Shown: in pieces, positions 1 to 7,215 of the stretch
Layout of the letters: each line of letters opens with the position of its first letter
How positions within the stretch are numbered: the first letter of the stretch is position 1
Origin: an uncultured Kiritimatiellota bacterium
Lineage (GTDB): Bacteria; Verrucomicrobiota; Kiritimatiellia; RFP12; UBA1067
Reading direction: 5' to 3'
DNA: 10,732 nucleotides
NCBI GenBank assembly: GCA_934667295.1
Contig: CAKULR010000043.1
Coordinates: 1-10,732, forward strand
Notes under the pieces: model-generated
What the model saw: only the letters and a program-made list of their open reading frames with translations
Told to the model about the DNA's origin: nothing
The model's database searches: none
Translations under genes and position numbers: made by a program

Positions 1-311
1 TGGTAGCGCCCCACCGCGAAGTCGTGGAAGACGTGCCACGCATCCGGCAGCGCCTCCAGGATCCCCGCCACGCGCTCCTCCCCCCGCGCGCCCTTGAAAT
101 AGGACGCCACACGCCGCAGCCCCTTCCGCCACAGCAGCGCCGTCGCCACCACGACCGCCACGAACCCCGCCGCGAACCAGGCCGGATGGCGCCCGAGGAC
201 GAGCGAGGCCCCGCACGCCCCCAGGGCCGTGCAGCACAGAAAGACCGGCCACAGGGACGTCATCGTGCCCCGCACCTTGGCCCATTCGCCGGGATTGCCG
301 TGTCGTACCAT
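1..311 (-). CDS. Membrane protein with NERD (nuclease-related) domain, 3' end outside the window
   Basis: The frame starts with ATG at 311 and is open to base 1, giving the first 103 residues. Two hydrophobic segments are visible, about residues 19-38 and 44-60. A basic stretch (WRKGLRR) follows, and then GARGEERVAGILEALPDAW near residue 75. A 'GxxGEexv...L..L' stretch followed by a hydrophobic 'hvfhDf' is the usual opening of the NERD domain, a predicted nuclease-related fold often tethered to membrane helices. The catalytic part lies beyond the window, so activity cannot be judged. The gene follows dxs on the same strand after 64 bases. No Shine-Dalgarno sequence precedes the ATG; the leader is almost entirely an 8-base tandem repeat. 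The real start could be the internal ATG at residue 17, but that would cut close to the first membrane helix. The frame is fairly secure; the family call is moderate. Confidence 0.62.
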   Translation of the reverse strand, partial: MVRHGNPGEWAKVRGTMTSLWPVFLCCTALGACGASLVLGRHPAWFAAGFVAVVVATALLWRKGLRRVASYFKGARGEERVAGILEALPDAWHVFHDFAVGRY

Positions 312-316
312 TGGGA

Positions 317-391
317 TTAAGTAGTTAAGTGGTTAAGTGGTTAAGCGGTTAAGTGGTTAAGTTGAGGAGGGGTGGTTAAGTCGTTAAGAGG
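317..391. repeat. Octanucleotide tandem repeat (TTAAGTGG-type) between dxs and the NERD gene
   Basis: On the plus strand the 8-base unit TTAAGTRG occurs six times in direct succession at 317-364, with single-base differences in some copies (units end AG, GG, GG, CGG, GG, TTG). An 11-base interruption (AGGAGGGGTGG, 365-375) follows, then two more diverged units at 376-383 and 384-391. The last two units lie inside the 3' end of dxs: they supply its stop codon and its final Leu-Leu-Thr-Thr codons. The other end stops 5 bases short of the NERD-gene ATG, so the array makes up nearly all of that gene's untranslated leader. The unit contains the palindrome TTAA. It is strikingly A+T-rich in an otherwise GC-rich window. 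An 8-base period is not a multiple of three, so copy-number slippage would shift reading frame or leader length. Confidence 0.9.
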
Positions 392-2214
392 TTGGATGCG
401 ATGCGGGCGGCGAGGGAGGCGGCGTCGAAACCGTGGCGCCGCTCCAGCTCCGCAACCGCGCCGTGGCCGATGAACACGTCCGGCCAGCCCAGGCGGAGAT
501 CCGCGCCGATCGCCTCGCCGAAGCCGCCCGCGACGCTGCCGTTTTCAAGGGAGACGATGAACGCGCCCTGCGCGCGCTGCCGCCCGAGGAGCGCGGCGTC
601 GAAGGGCTTCACGAACCGCGCGTCCACCACGCCGGCCGCGACGCCCCGTCCGGCGAGAAGCCGCCGGATTTCCAGGGCCTTGGGAACCTGGTCGCCCAGC
701 GCCCAGATCTGGACCTTCGCCCCTTCGCCGCAGAGCGGACGCGCCGTGCCGACTGCGATCTTTTCCTCCGCCCCCCGGTCCTCGCCCGCCGGCGCCGCGC
801 CGCGCGGGTAGCGGATCACCCAGGGGCCGCCCGTCTCCAGGGCCAATGCCAAAAGCCGCCGCAGGTCGTCCGCGTCGGCGGGCTGGCAGATCGTCAGGTT
901 CGGCAGACCGCGCAGCATGGAGATGTCGAACACGCCGTGGTGCGTGCGCCCGTCGCGCCCGACGCACCCCGCGCGGTCCACGGCGAGGACGACCGGCAGA
1001 TCCAGGAGGCAGACATCGTGCATCACCTGGTCGACGGCGCGCTGGAGGAAGGACGAATAGACGGCGACGACGGGCCGCATCCCCGCCTTCGCAAGCCCCG
1101 CCGCGAACGCCACCAGATGCTCCTCGCAGATGCCCACGTCGAAGAACCGCTCCGGGAACGTCCGCGCGAAGGCGGCGAGCCCCGTCCCGTCGCGCATGGC
1201 CGCCGTCAGCGCGCAGACCCGCGCATCCGCACGGGCGGTCTGCACCAGCGCCTCCCCGAACACCGCGCTCCAGTCCGGCGGCGCCGCCGGCTTCCGGTCC
1301 GGATGCGCGGGGTCGAACGGCCCCACGCCGTGCCATGCCGTGGGATCCGCCTCCGCCGGCGCGAACCCCCTGCCCTTGCGCGTCACGACATGGACGGCCA
1401 CGCTCCGCTTGTCGGCCCGCGCGACGGCGAACGCCCGCTCCAGCGCGGCGATGTCGTGCCCGTCCACGGGGCCGATGTACCGCAGCCCCAGCGACTCGAA
1501 GAACGCATTCCCCAGCAGCATCGACTTCAGCGCCCGCTCGATGCGGTGGTAGAACCCGCGCAGGAACGTGAGGTGGGCCCGGTGGCCCATCCGCTCCAGG
1601 ACCGCCTTCGCGCGGTTGTAGCGGATGCCCGTCAACAGCCGCCCCAGGATCCGCGCGCACGCCCCCACGTTCCGCGAGATGGACATCGCGTTGTCGTTGA
1701 CGACGAGGATCAGCTTCCCCTTCAGGTTCCCGCAGTAGTTGAGGGCCTCCAGCGACATGCCGTTCGCGAGCGCCGCGTCGCCGACGACCGCGACGACCTG
1801 CTCGTCGCCCCCCTTCAGGTCGCGGGCCGTCGCCATGCCCTCGGCCACCGAAAGCGCATTCCCCGCATGGCCCGTCACAAAGGCGTCGCACGGCGTCTCC
1901 TCCGGGTTGCAGAAGCCCGAGAGGCCGTCCAGCTGGCGGATCGTCCCCATCCGCGCGCGGCGTCCCGTGAGGATCTTCCAGGCGTAGGTCTGGTGCCCCA
2001 CGTCCCAGACGATCCGGTCGTGCGCGGGATCGAAGACGCGCAGGAGGCCGATCACGAGCTCCACCGCGCCAAGCGAGCTTGCGAGGTGGCCGCCCGTTTT
2101 GGAGACGGACGCGATGATCTCGCCGCGCACGAGCCGCGCCAGTTCGGGCAGCTCGGCGTCCGGGAGGCGGCGCACGTCGGCCGGTTCGCGCACGGCGTCA
2201 AGCGAAACGCTCAT
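376..2214 (-). CDS. dxs: 1-deoxy-D-xylulose-5-phosphate synthase
   Basis: A 612-residue protein of normal family length. It condenses pyruvate and glyceraldehyde 3-phosphate with thiamine diphosphate in the cytoplasm, the first step of the methylerythritol phosphate isoprenoid pathway. Visible landmarks are GGHLASSLG (41-49), the thiamine-diphosphate motif from G145-D146 to N173-D174-N175, YIGPVDGHD (246-254), the catalytic glutamate in ICEEHLVAF (E364), the DRAGCVGRDG..HHG signature (413-427) and VIRYPRG (466-472). The thiamine motif reads GDA rather than the commoner GDG. The start at 2214 is chosen because GGGAGGG lies 5 bases upstream and the ATG overlaps the uppS stop as ATGA. The frame stays open for another 185 codons upstream, but that part is a shadow of uppS. 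Translation is probably coupled to uppS. The extreme C-terminus (LLTT and stop) is encoded by units of an octamer repeat. Confidence 0.97.
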   Translation of the reverse strand: MSVSLDAVREPADVRRLPDAELPELARLVRGEIIASVSKTGGHLASSLGAVELVIGLLRVFDPAHDRIVWDVGHQTYAWKILTGRRARMGTIRQLDGLSGFCNPEETPCDAFVTGHAGNALSVAEGMATARDLKGGDEQVVAVVGDAALANGMSLEALNYCGNLKGKLILVVNDNAMSISRNVGACARILGRLLTGIRYNRAKAVLERMGHRAHLTFLRGFYHRIERALKSMLLGNAFFESLGLRYIGPVDGHDIAALERAFAVARADKRSVAVHVVTRKGRGFAPAEADPTAWHGVGPFDPAHPDRKPAAPPDWSAVFGEALVQTARADARVCALTAAMRDGTGLAAFARTFPERFFDVGICEEHLVAFAAGLAKAGMRPVVAVYSSFLQRAVDQVMHDVCLLDLPVVLAVDRAGCVGRDGRTHHGVFDISMLRGLPNLTICQPADADDLRRLLALALETGGPWVIRYPRGAAPAGEDRGAEEKIAVGTARPLCGEGAKVQIWALGDQVPKALEIRRLLAGRGVAAGVVDARFVKPFDAALLGRQRAQGAFIVSLENGSVAGGFGEAIGADLRLGWPDVFIGHGAVAELERRHGFDAASLAARIASNLLTT

Positions 2215-2894
2215 GCGTGCCCTCCCATCCGGCGGTCGCGCCGCGCGTAGGAGGCAAGCGCGCGGTCGAACGCGACGCGGTCGAAATCCGGCCACAGCAC
2301 GTCCGTCACGAAGAGTTCGCTGTAGGCGCACTGCCAGAGCAGGAAGTTCGAAAGGCGGAACTCGCCCGACGTGCGCACGATCAGGTCGGGGTCCGGCAGG
2401 TCGGGCGCGTAGAGGCACCGCGCGAAGGCGGCGTCGGTCCGCTCCGGTTCGGGGAGCAGGGCGAAGCGGCGCGCGGCGTCGACGATCTCGGCACGTCCGC
2501 CGTAGGAGAGCGCCAAGACGAGCTGGCGCGTGAAGGACGCCGTATCCGCCTCCAGCGCGGCGATGCGGCGCCGGAGCGCGGGCGGCAGGTCGTCGCGGCG
2601 GCCGATCACGCGGAAGCGCACGCGGTCCTCCAGCAGCTTCGCGCGCCGGTCGCGGAGGAAGAGGCCGAGCAGGCGCATCAGGCCCTCCACCTCGTCCTTC
2701 GGACGTCGCCAGTTCTCCGTGGAGAACGCATAGACCGTCAGGATCTCCACGCCCACCTCGCCGCACCACGCAAGCACGCGCTCCAGCGTCTGCGCGCCCG
2801 CGCGGTGCCCGGCAAGACGCGGCTTCCCGCGCGCAAGGGCCCAGCGCCCGTTGCCGTCCATGATGACGGCGAGATGGCGGGGGACGCCGTTCAT
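2211..2894 (-). CDS. uppS: Isoprenyl transferase / undecaprenyl diphosphate synthase
   Basis: A 227-residue cis-prenyltransferase, slightly short for the family. These enzymes add isopentenyl units to farnesyl diphosphate to make the C55 lipid carrier used for peptidoglycan and surface glycans. Diagnostic motifs are all present: HLAVIMDGNGRWA at 7-19 with the catalytic aspartate D13, the GHRAGAQ segment near 29-35, YAFSTENWRRP at 55-65, LALSYGGRAEI at 127-137 and the C-terminal DLIVRTSGEFRLSNFLLWQ at 170-188. The start is fixed by AGGAGG 7 bases upstream (2902-2907) and by an ATGA overlap with the preceding glycosyltransferase. Its own stop overlaps the dxs start in the same way. The product's exact chain length cannot be read from sequence, so undecaprenyl is inferred from the family. 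The placement between a polyprenyl-phosphate-dependent transferase and dxs fits a carrier-synthesis role. Confidence 0.97.
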   Translation of the reverse strand: MNGVPRHLAVIMDGNGRWALARGKPRLAGHRAGAQTLERVLAWCGEVGVEILTVYAFSTENWRRPKDEVEGLMRLLGLFLRDRRAKLLEDRVRFRVIGRRDDLPPALRRRIAALEADTASFTRQLVLALSYGGRAEIVDAARRFALLPEPERTDAAFARCLYAPDLPDPDLIVRTSGEFRLSNFLLWQCAYSELFVTDVLWPDFDRVAFDRALASYARRDRRMGGHA

Positions 2895-4510
2895 TCCGCC
2901 CCCTCCTGCGCGGCGCGGCGCGTCAGGACGAGCAGCGTCGTCGCGTTCTGCCCGAAGTTCGGCTCGGTGCTGCGCAGTTCGTAGCGCGTCTTCAGGAGGT
3001 CGAAGAAGCGCGTCTGCTCCTCGAACGGCACCTGCGCGCACGTCGGCGCGGCGATCGCGAACCCATAACCGCTGGCGGCGGCGGCCGTGCAGGGGGCGGA
3101 CACAAGGAGCTGCGTCATGAGCTCGCGGTTCAGCACGTGGACGGCGCGCGCCTCCTCCGTCTTCATGTCCGGGAAGTAGCTGAACGGCCCCATCTCCAGG
3201 CCCGGCGGCACCGTGCGCCCCGTCTCGACCGCCAGATAGAGGTCCTGCGTGAGGAGCGTCGTCCCCTGCGGATCGAGCGCCTGCAGCTCGCGCCCCACCA
3301 GGCGCAGCTTCGCGAGTTCGGTCATTTCCTTCTTCTGGCTCCAGAAGCGGTCCTGGTTGTAGGTGGCCCACTCCTGCAGCATCGGGGACGTGAAGGAGAC
3401 GAGCCCCACGGCCAGGACGACGAACCACATGGCCGCGCGCGGGACGGCGACCCGCCGGGCGAACCCCGCCACGATCAGCACGGTCAGCATCCCCATGATC
3501 GGCACCTGGTAGTCGTCGTAGGGGAACGGCGCGCTGAGCTGGAGGAGGAAGACCGCCGCGAAGCCGTGGCCGAGCATCCACAGGTCCGCCCTCTGTCCGT
3601 CTTCGAACGCCGGTCCGGCGGCTCCATCTTCCCCGTCCCGCCGCCGCGCCCACAGCGCGCACCCGGCGAAGAGCACCACGCCGAGCGCCGCATACCCCCG
3701 CGCGAGGCGGCTCACGCTCCCCAGCGCGAAGAACGGATCGAACCCGCCCCGGGCCGCATGGTAGTTCTGCGCCGCGAGGAGCCCCCGCAGCGAGGCCGGG
3801 TCGCACGCGAAGAACCCGTAGGTCAGCGCAAGCCCCGCGACACCGCCGAGACCGAACCAGAGGAAGCTCCAGCGGAACGCGCGGAAGCGGACGAGCAGCG
3901 TACACCCCACCACGGGCAGGATCAGCAGCAGCGAAATGCGCGTCCCCGTCGCGCACGCAAGCGCGAAGCCGCCGGCGGCGAGGAGCAGCGCGGACCCGAC
4001 ACCGCGCCGGGCGCCTCCGCACAGTCCGTGGGCAATCAACAGCAATCCGCCCAGCAGGAAGAGCGACCCGAGCGCGTAGGTCTTCGGAATCGCCGTGAAG
4101 TAGAGGTGGTAGAGATTGCCGCCGAGCAGCGCGAAGACGGCGAACCCGGCGAGCGGACGGCGGTCCGGCGGCACGAGCCGGCGGACGAGGGCAACCGCGC
4201 AGAAGGTCGCGAGGAAACCGAGGAGAAGCGTCACCACGCGCCCGCCGAGCAGACCGTGGAGCGGCGAGGACATGCCCCAGACCGGCGCGAGGACGGCGTA
4301 GACGAACGGCATCGTCGGCCCCTGCGTGTAGAAGAAGTCCCGATAGGGCAGCTTCCCCGCCCGCACCATCTGCGCCGCGTAGAGATACCAGCCTTCGTCC
4401 TGGTTCAGGCCCCCGAACCACACCGCGAGGACGGCGGCGCAGACGGCCAGCACCGCGGCAAACAGCCACGGCGCGTAGGTTGATCGCAGGAACTCGCCTA
4501 TCCGTCTCAT
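2891..4510 (-). CDS. GT-C fold integral membrane glycosyltransferase (ArnT/PMT, GT39/83-like)
   Basis: A 539-residue polytopic membrane protein. The first membrane helix (about 13-33) is followed directly by NQDEG (36-40), the acidic pair typical of GT-C enzymes. YRDFFYTQGP (56-65) then matches the first periplasmic loop of the ArnT/PMT-like families. Roughly ten hydrophobic helices extend to about residue 390, followed by a more polar C-terminal domain. Such enzymes move a sugar from a polyprenyl-phosphate donor to an acceptor on the outer face of the cytoplasmic membrane; donor and acceptor are not predictable here. The ATG at 4510 gives a normal short basic N-terminus, MRRIGEF. A 12-residue longer start at 4546 is possible, but no Shine-Dalgarno precedes it. 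The 3' end overlaps uppS by ATGA, so supply of the polyprenyl carrier is genetically coupled to a likely user of it. Confidence 0.85.
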   Translation of the reverse strand: MRRIGEFLRSTYAPWLFAAVLAVCAAVLAVWFGGLNQDEGWYLYAAQMVRAGKLPYRDFFYTQGPTMPFVYAVLAPVWGMSSPLHGLLGGRVVTLLLGFLATFCAVALVRRLVPPDRRPLAGFAVFALLGGNLYHLYFTAIPKTYALGSLFLLGGLLLIAHGLCGGARRGVGSALLLAAGGFALACATGTRISLLLILPVVGCTLLVRFRAFRWSFLWFGLGGVAGLALTYGFFACDPASLRGLLAAQNYHAARGGFDPFFALGSVSRLARGYAALGVVLFAGCALWARRRDGEDGAAGPAFEDGQRADLWMLGHGFAAVFLLQLSAPFPYDDYQVPIMGMLTVLIVAGFARRVAVPRAAMWFVVLAVGLVSFTSPMLQEWATYNQDRFWSQKKEMTELAKLRLVGRELQALDPQGTTLLTQDLYLAVETGRTVPPGLEMGPFSYFPDMKTEEARAVHVLNRELMTQLLVSAPCTAAAASGYGFAIAAPTCAQVPFEEQTRFFDLLKTRYELRSTEPNFGQNATTLLVLTRRAAQEGAE

Positions 4511-4533
4511 GGAATGGACGGATATTCTACCAT
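4507..4533 (-). CDS. Possible 8-codon leader peptide coupled to the glycosyltransferase
   Basis: On the minus strand GGAGG (4540-4544) is followed after 6 bases by an ATG at 4533. The frame reads MVEYPSIP and stops. Its TGA overlaps the ATG of the glycosyltransferase at 4510 as ATGA, the same junction used at the next two gene boundaries. The glycosyltransferase ATG has no Shine-Dalgarno sequence of its own, so ribosomes may load on this minigene and re-initiate. The peptide has no obvious regulatory composition (no run of one amino acid). Alternatively the GGAGG is fortuitous and the gene starts in another frame position. No protein-level evidence can be seen. Confidence 0.35.
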   Translation of the reverse strand: MVEYPSIP

Positions 4534-4539
4534 TTTTCA

Positions 4540-4544
4540 CCTCC
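4540..4544 (-). promoter_or_regulatory. Shine-Dalgarno GGAGG of the leader minigene
   Basis: This is the only strong ribosome-binding sequence upstream of the glycosyltransferase-uppS-dxs operon. Its spacing (6 bases) suits the ATG at 4533, not the glycosyltransferase ATG at 4510, which is 29 bases away. It also lies within codons 1-3 of the alternative longer glycosyltransferase start at 4546, so it cannot serve that start. Confidence 0.5.
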
Positions 4545-4574
4545 ATCGCGAGATGAAAAACGCCCCTCCGCGAT
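4545..4574. repeat. 6-base inverted repeat between the hydrolase stop and the operon leader
   Basis: The arms ATCGCG (4545-4550) and CGCGAT (4569-4574) are perfect complements separated by 18 bases. In the minus-strand transcript the hairpin would begin at the hydrolase stop codon and end immediately before the GGAGG ribosome site. A T-run (4556-4560) sits inside the loop rather than after the stem, so it is not a standard rho-independent terminator. It could be a weak structural element affecting access to the ribosome site, or chance. Confidence 0.25.
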
Positions 4575-7201
4575 CACCGCACGTCGAGTTCGTACCAGAC
4601 GGTCCGGTAGGAGGGGTCGAGCGCCACCTCCGCCCGGCCTCCGGCGTCCCGGACGTGTACGGCGGCCTTGCGCGCGCCGGATTCGTCGAGCGCCCAGCAG
4701 CGCGTCTTCGCGGCGGGTGCCGGCAGCGTGACCGTTGCGCGGATGCCCTCGCATACGGTTTTGCCCGCACCCCAGTCCGCATCGCGGCAGGAGATCGATG
4801 CGCCGCCGTGGTCCGTGAACTTCGCCCCACCGTTGTGCGAGAGGCCCGTCGCCGTGAGGAGGATCGAGGCCGGGCGCCCCGTCTCGCCGAAGCCCGTCGC
4901 GTCGTGCGAGACGAGCGAGACCGTCGCCCAGCCGAGCTTCGTCTTCCCGACCGCGATCCTGACCCCGCCCAGATCGATCGTCCGCCCCTTCGGGAAGCCC
5001 GTGAAGAGCTTCGTGTTCGCGGTATCGACCGTCCAGTAGCCGTTCTTCGGATCCTCGACGTTCCAGCACAGTTCCCGCGTGTCGCTCAGGATGACGGCGC
5101 CCGGATCCTGCGGCTTCACCGCGCACGGCGCGCTCTTCGCCGTCACGTCCACCGCCACGCCGTGGACGAGCCCCAGCCACCAGGGCAGACGCTCCGGGCT
5201 CTGCGAGATGCCCTGGCTCACGGCGCGGGTCGTGCAGAGGCGGTCGAAGTACGCCTCGTAGGGCAGGTTCGCGACGAACTTCGTCGCGCTTTCCTTCACG
5301 TCGCCGCGCAGGTAGATCGCCGCACACGCGGGGAAGTGCGCGAGTACGTCGCTGCGCGCCGCGAGGCTGAAGAAGTATTCGTTGTTGATCGGCTCCGCGT
5401 TCTGGCGGTTGTTGTAGGAATACTCGAAGACGCCGTCCCAGCCCTGCAGCGCGCCGTAGGCCCGCAGCATCGGCTGGCCCTCCGCGCCGTAGAAGTTCGG
5501 GTAGGGGTGGTTGTATTCGCTCACCGTGTAGGGCTTCCCCGCGACGCGCGTTCCCGAAAGGCCGATGATGCAGCCGCCCTTCGCGTTGACCATCGCGCGG
5601 TTGCCGATCTGCCAGTCCTTCCCGATGCTCGGGTGGAGCCAGTAGGCATGGTTGTCCACGAAGTCGAGGTCGGCCTGCACGTGCGGCGGCGAGTAGCCGA
5701 GCTGCGTGGCGCTCACGGGCGCCTCCAGGCCGAGGTCCTTCTGGAGGTAGCGCTGCATGCCCGTCCAGTAGGCGCGCTCGGTGTCCACGAGGAACTGGTA
5801 GAAGTCGCGCAACATCGGCATCGGCGCGGCCCCGCGCGCCTTGACGATCGGGATCTCGCCCTTCGCGGGGGAGAGGCCGTCGAGGGACGTGAAGTCGCAC
5901 CCGACCCGGAACGAGAGGTCGTCGATCTCGTAGACGCCGCCCGCACCGAAGCGCGTGAACTGGATCTCGGCCGCGTCCACGTCCTCGGGCGCGTAGAACG
6001 AGAAGGAATGGGTCTGCCACTTCGCGCCCGGCGAAAGGCGCGTCAGGACGCCGAGCGACGCCCAGCCGTGCCGGCGGTCCGCGACGGCGAAGCCCACCTC
6101 GCCCACCCCGCCCGACGCGCGGCGGATGCGGAACGTGACCGTGTAGGGCACGTCCTTCTTCACGGCGACGCGGCGGTAGAGCTTCGGGAAGTATTCGTCG
6201 CCCTTGCGGGTGACGTTCACGCGCAGGACGCCGTCCTGCGCGGCGACGGCGGCCTGTGCGTTCCCCCGGTCGAGGATCCAGGTCTTCCCGTCCGGCTTCA
6301 CTTCGCCGTCGAAGCAGCCCTCCGCCACCATCTCCTTCCCGGGCGGCACGTGTGTGAGCTTCCACGCCGCGTGCAGCGCCGCGTCCGTCGCGTACTTCCG
6401 GGTGAGCCAGTCGTTCCAGAGGATTTTGAAGACCGTCGCGTAGGGCTGCCCCAGGCTGTCCAGTCCGCCGCCGAGGTACTGGTTCCAGAGCGCATCCTCG
6501 TTGTTGAGCTCCACGACGGCGACGACGGGGTCCTTGAGGTAGCTCAAGCCCGTGTAGGGGTTGACGTGTTCGAGCAGTTCCTTCGCGTAGGCCTTCTCCT
6601 CGGCGATGATACGGGGGTCGAACTGGTCCACGCCCTTGTTCGCCCAGGGGGTGCCCGGCGCGAAGCCGTCGCGCGCGTCGAACGTGCGCGCCACGTGCAG
6701 GTTCATGTCCACGTAGATGCCGCGCTTCTTGAACTGCGCGATCAGGTAGTCCTGCCGGTCGCGGCGCTCGGGGTCGAAGCGGCGGCGCGTGCGGAAGTCC
6801 TCCGCGAGGATGCCCGGCTCCTGCGGCAGCATGAACGTGCCGTAGCTGCTGTCGAAGTAGTGGAGGCGCACGCAGTTGACGCCGAAGCGCGCGAGGCGCG
6901 CGGCGAGGCGTTCCGCCTCCGCGTGGGTGGGGAAGTTCGCGGGGCCGGTCAGGTTCGTCGCGTGGAACCGCACCCGGCCCTTGTCGTTGACGAAATGGCC
7001 GTCCTTCACGCGGATGCGCCCGTGCTTCCCGGCGGGCGCGTCCAGCAGGTGGCTCATGTTCACCACGTTCGAGGGCGCGTCGTAGGAGGGCACGAACGGA
7101 AACATGTCCGTCTCGTCCAGCGTCGCGACCGGAACGGGGTCGGCCAGCGCCACGGCGGCCCCGAGTCCCATGCACAGGCCAATCAACCGACTTGCCGTCA
7201 T
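4574..7201 (-). CDS. Secreted multidomain glycoside hydrolase (clan GH-A-like) with an inserted carbohydrate-binding-like domain
   Basis: An 875-residue protein. It opens with a Sec signal peptide (MTASRL, hydrophobic to about A20, 'ALA-DP' cleavage site). A TIM-barrel entry region follows (residues 62-130: GRIRVKDGHFVNDKGRVRF, then FGVNCVRLHYFD). ELNNED (231-236) looks like the acid/base glutamate after asparagine (N234-E235) of GH-A enzymes, and VSEYNHPYPN places a candidate nucleophile at E562. Between them, about 295-435, is a beta-rich segment ending YEIDDLSF, typical of CBM4/9-type jelly rolls. The remaining 250 residues look like accessory beta domains. The start at 7201 is set by GGAGG 7 bases upstream and by the signal peptide; the frame is open 345 codons further but only as a shadow. 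It begins 14 bases after the preceding gene, suggesting co-transcription. The substrate and exact GH family are not recognised. Confidence 0.86.
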   Translation of the reverse strand: MTASRLIGLCMGLGAAVALADPVPVATLDETDMFPFVPSYDAPSNVVNMSHLLDAPAGKHGRIRVKDGHFVNDKGRVRFHATNLTGPANFPTHAEAERLAARLARFGVNCVRLHYFDSSYGTFMLPQEPGILAEDFRTRRRFDPERRDRQDYLIAQFKKRGIYVDMNLHVARTFDARDGFAPGTPWANKGVDQFDPRIIAEEKAYAKELLEHVNPYTGLSYLKDPVVAVVELNNEDALWNQYLGGGLDSLGQPYATVFKILWNDWLTRKYATDAALHAAWKLTHVPPGKEMVAEGCFDGEVKPDGKTWILDRGNAQAAVAAQDGVLRVNVTRKGDEYFPKLYRRVAVKKDVPYTVTFRIRRASGGVGEVGFAVADRRHGWASLGVLTRLSPGAKWQTHSFSFYAPEDVDAAEIQFTRFGAGGVYEIDDLSFRVGCDFTSLDGLSPAKGEIPIVKARGAAPMPMLRDFYQFLVDTERAYWTGMQRYLQKDLGLEAPVSATQLGYSPPHVQADLDFVDNHAYWLHPSIGKDWQIGNRAMVNAKGGCIIGLSGTRVAGKPYTVSEYNHPYPNFYGAEGQPMLRAYGALQGWDGVFEYSYNNRQNAEPINNEYFFSLAARSDVLAHFPACAAIYLRGDVKESATKFVANLPYEAYFDRLCTTRAVSQGISQSPERLPWWLGLVHGVAVDVTAKSAPCAVKPQDPGAVILSDTRELCWNVEDPKNGYWTVDTANTKLFTGFPKGRTIDLGGVRIAVGKTKLGWATVSLVSHDATGFGETGRPASILLTATGLSHNGGAKFTDHGGASISCRDADWGAGKTVCEGIRATVTLPAPAAKTRCWALDESGARKAAVHVRDAGGRAEVALDPSYRTVWYELDVR

Positions 7202-7208
7202 CTTCCTT

Positions 7209-7213
7209 CCTCC
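7209..7213 (-). promoter_or_regulatory. Strong Shine-Dalgarno (GGAGG) deciding the hydrolase start
   Basis: GGAGG followed by a purine-rich AAGGAAG lies directly before the ATG at 7201, inside the 14-base gap after the stop codon of the preceding filament-like gene. It settles the start in a frame that remains open for over a kilobase upstream. It also implies efficient independent initiation on a shared transcript. Confidence 0.8.
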
Positions 7214-7215
7214 GC

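Noticed and set aside
24..320. 98-codon plus-strand frame at the left edge
   Set aside because: Its sequence is Arg/Pro/His-rich without motifs. The opposite strand encodes two plausible membrane helices followed by a NERD-like segment.
1771..1782. GDA in place of GDG in the DXS thiamine-diphosphate motif as a sign of inactivity
   Set aside because: Small-residue variation at this position occurs in DXS proteins, and all other catalytic landmarks, including E364 and the DRAG..HHG signature, are intact.
545..1891. 448-codon minus-strand frame inside dxs
   Set aside because: It is an out-of-frame shadow of dxs, Gly/Arg-rich with no motif.
433..2250. 605-codon plus-strand open frame opposite dxs
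   Set aside because: It is antisense to a confidently identified dxs. The translation is rich in Arg, Ala, Pro and His with no recognisable motif, as expected from GC-rich third positions.
2215..2769. N-terminal extension of the dxs frame into uppS (would make a 797-residue fusion-like protein)
   Set aside because: The extension is an alternate frame of uppS with Arg/Pro/Ala-rich composition. A good ribosome site and the standard DXS N-terminus support the start at 2214.
4524..4529. TAGAAT (minus strand) as a -10 promoter element for the isoprenoid operon
   Set aside because: It is one mismatch from TATAAT, but no reasonable -35 hexamer lies 16-19 bases upstream, and the hexamer falls within the leader minigene.
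4551..4576. Rho-independent terminator after the hydrolase gene
   Set aside because: A five-T run is present, but the only stem directly before it is 3 base pairs (CGC/GCG); too weak to call.
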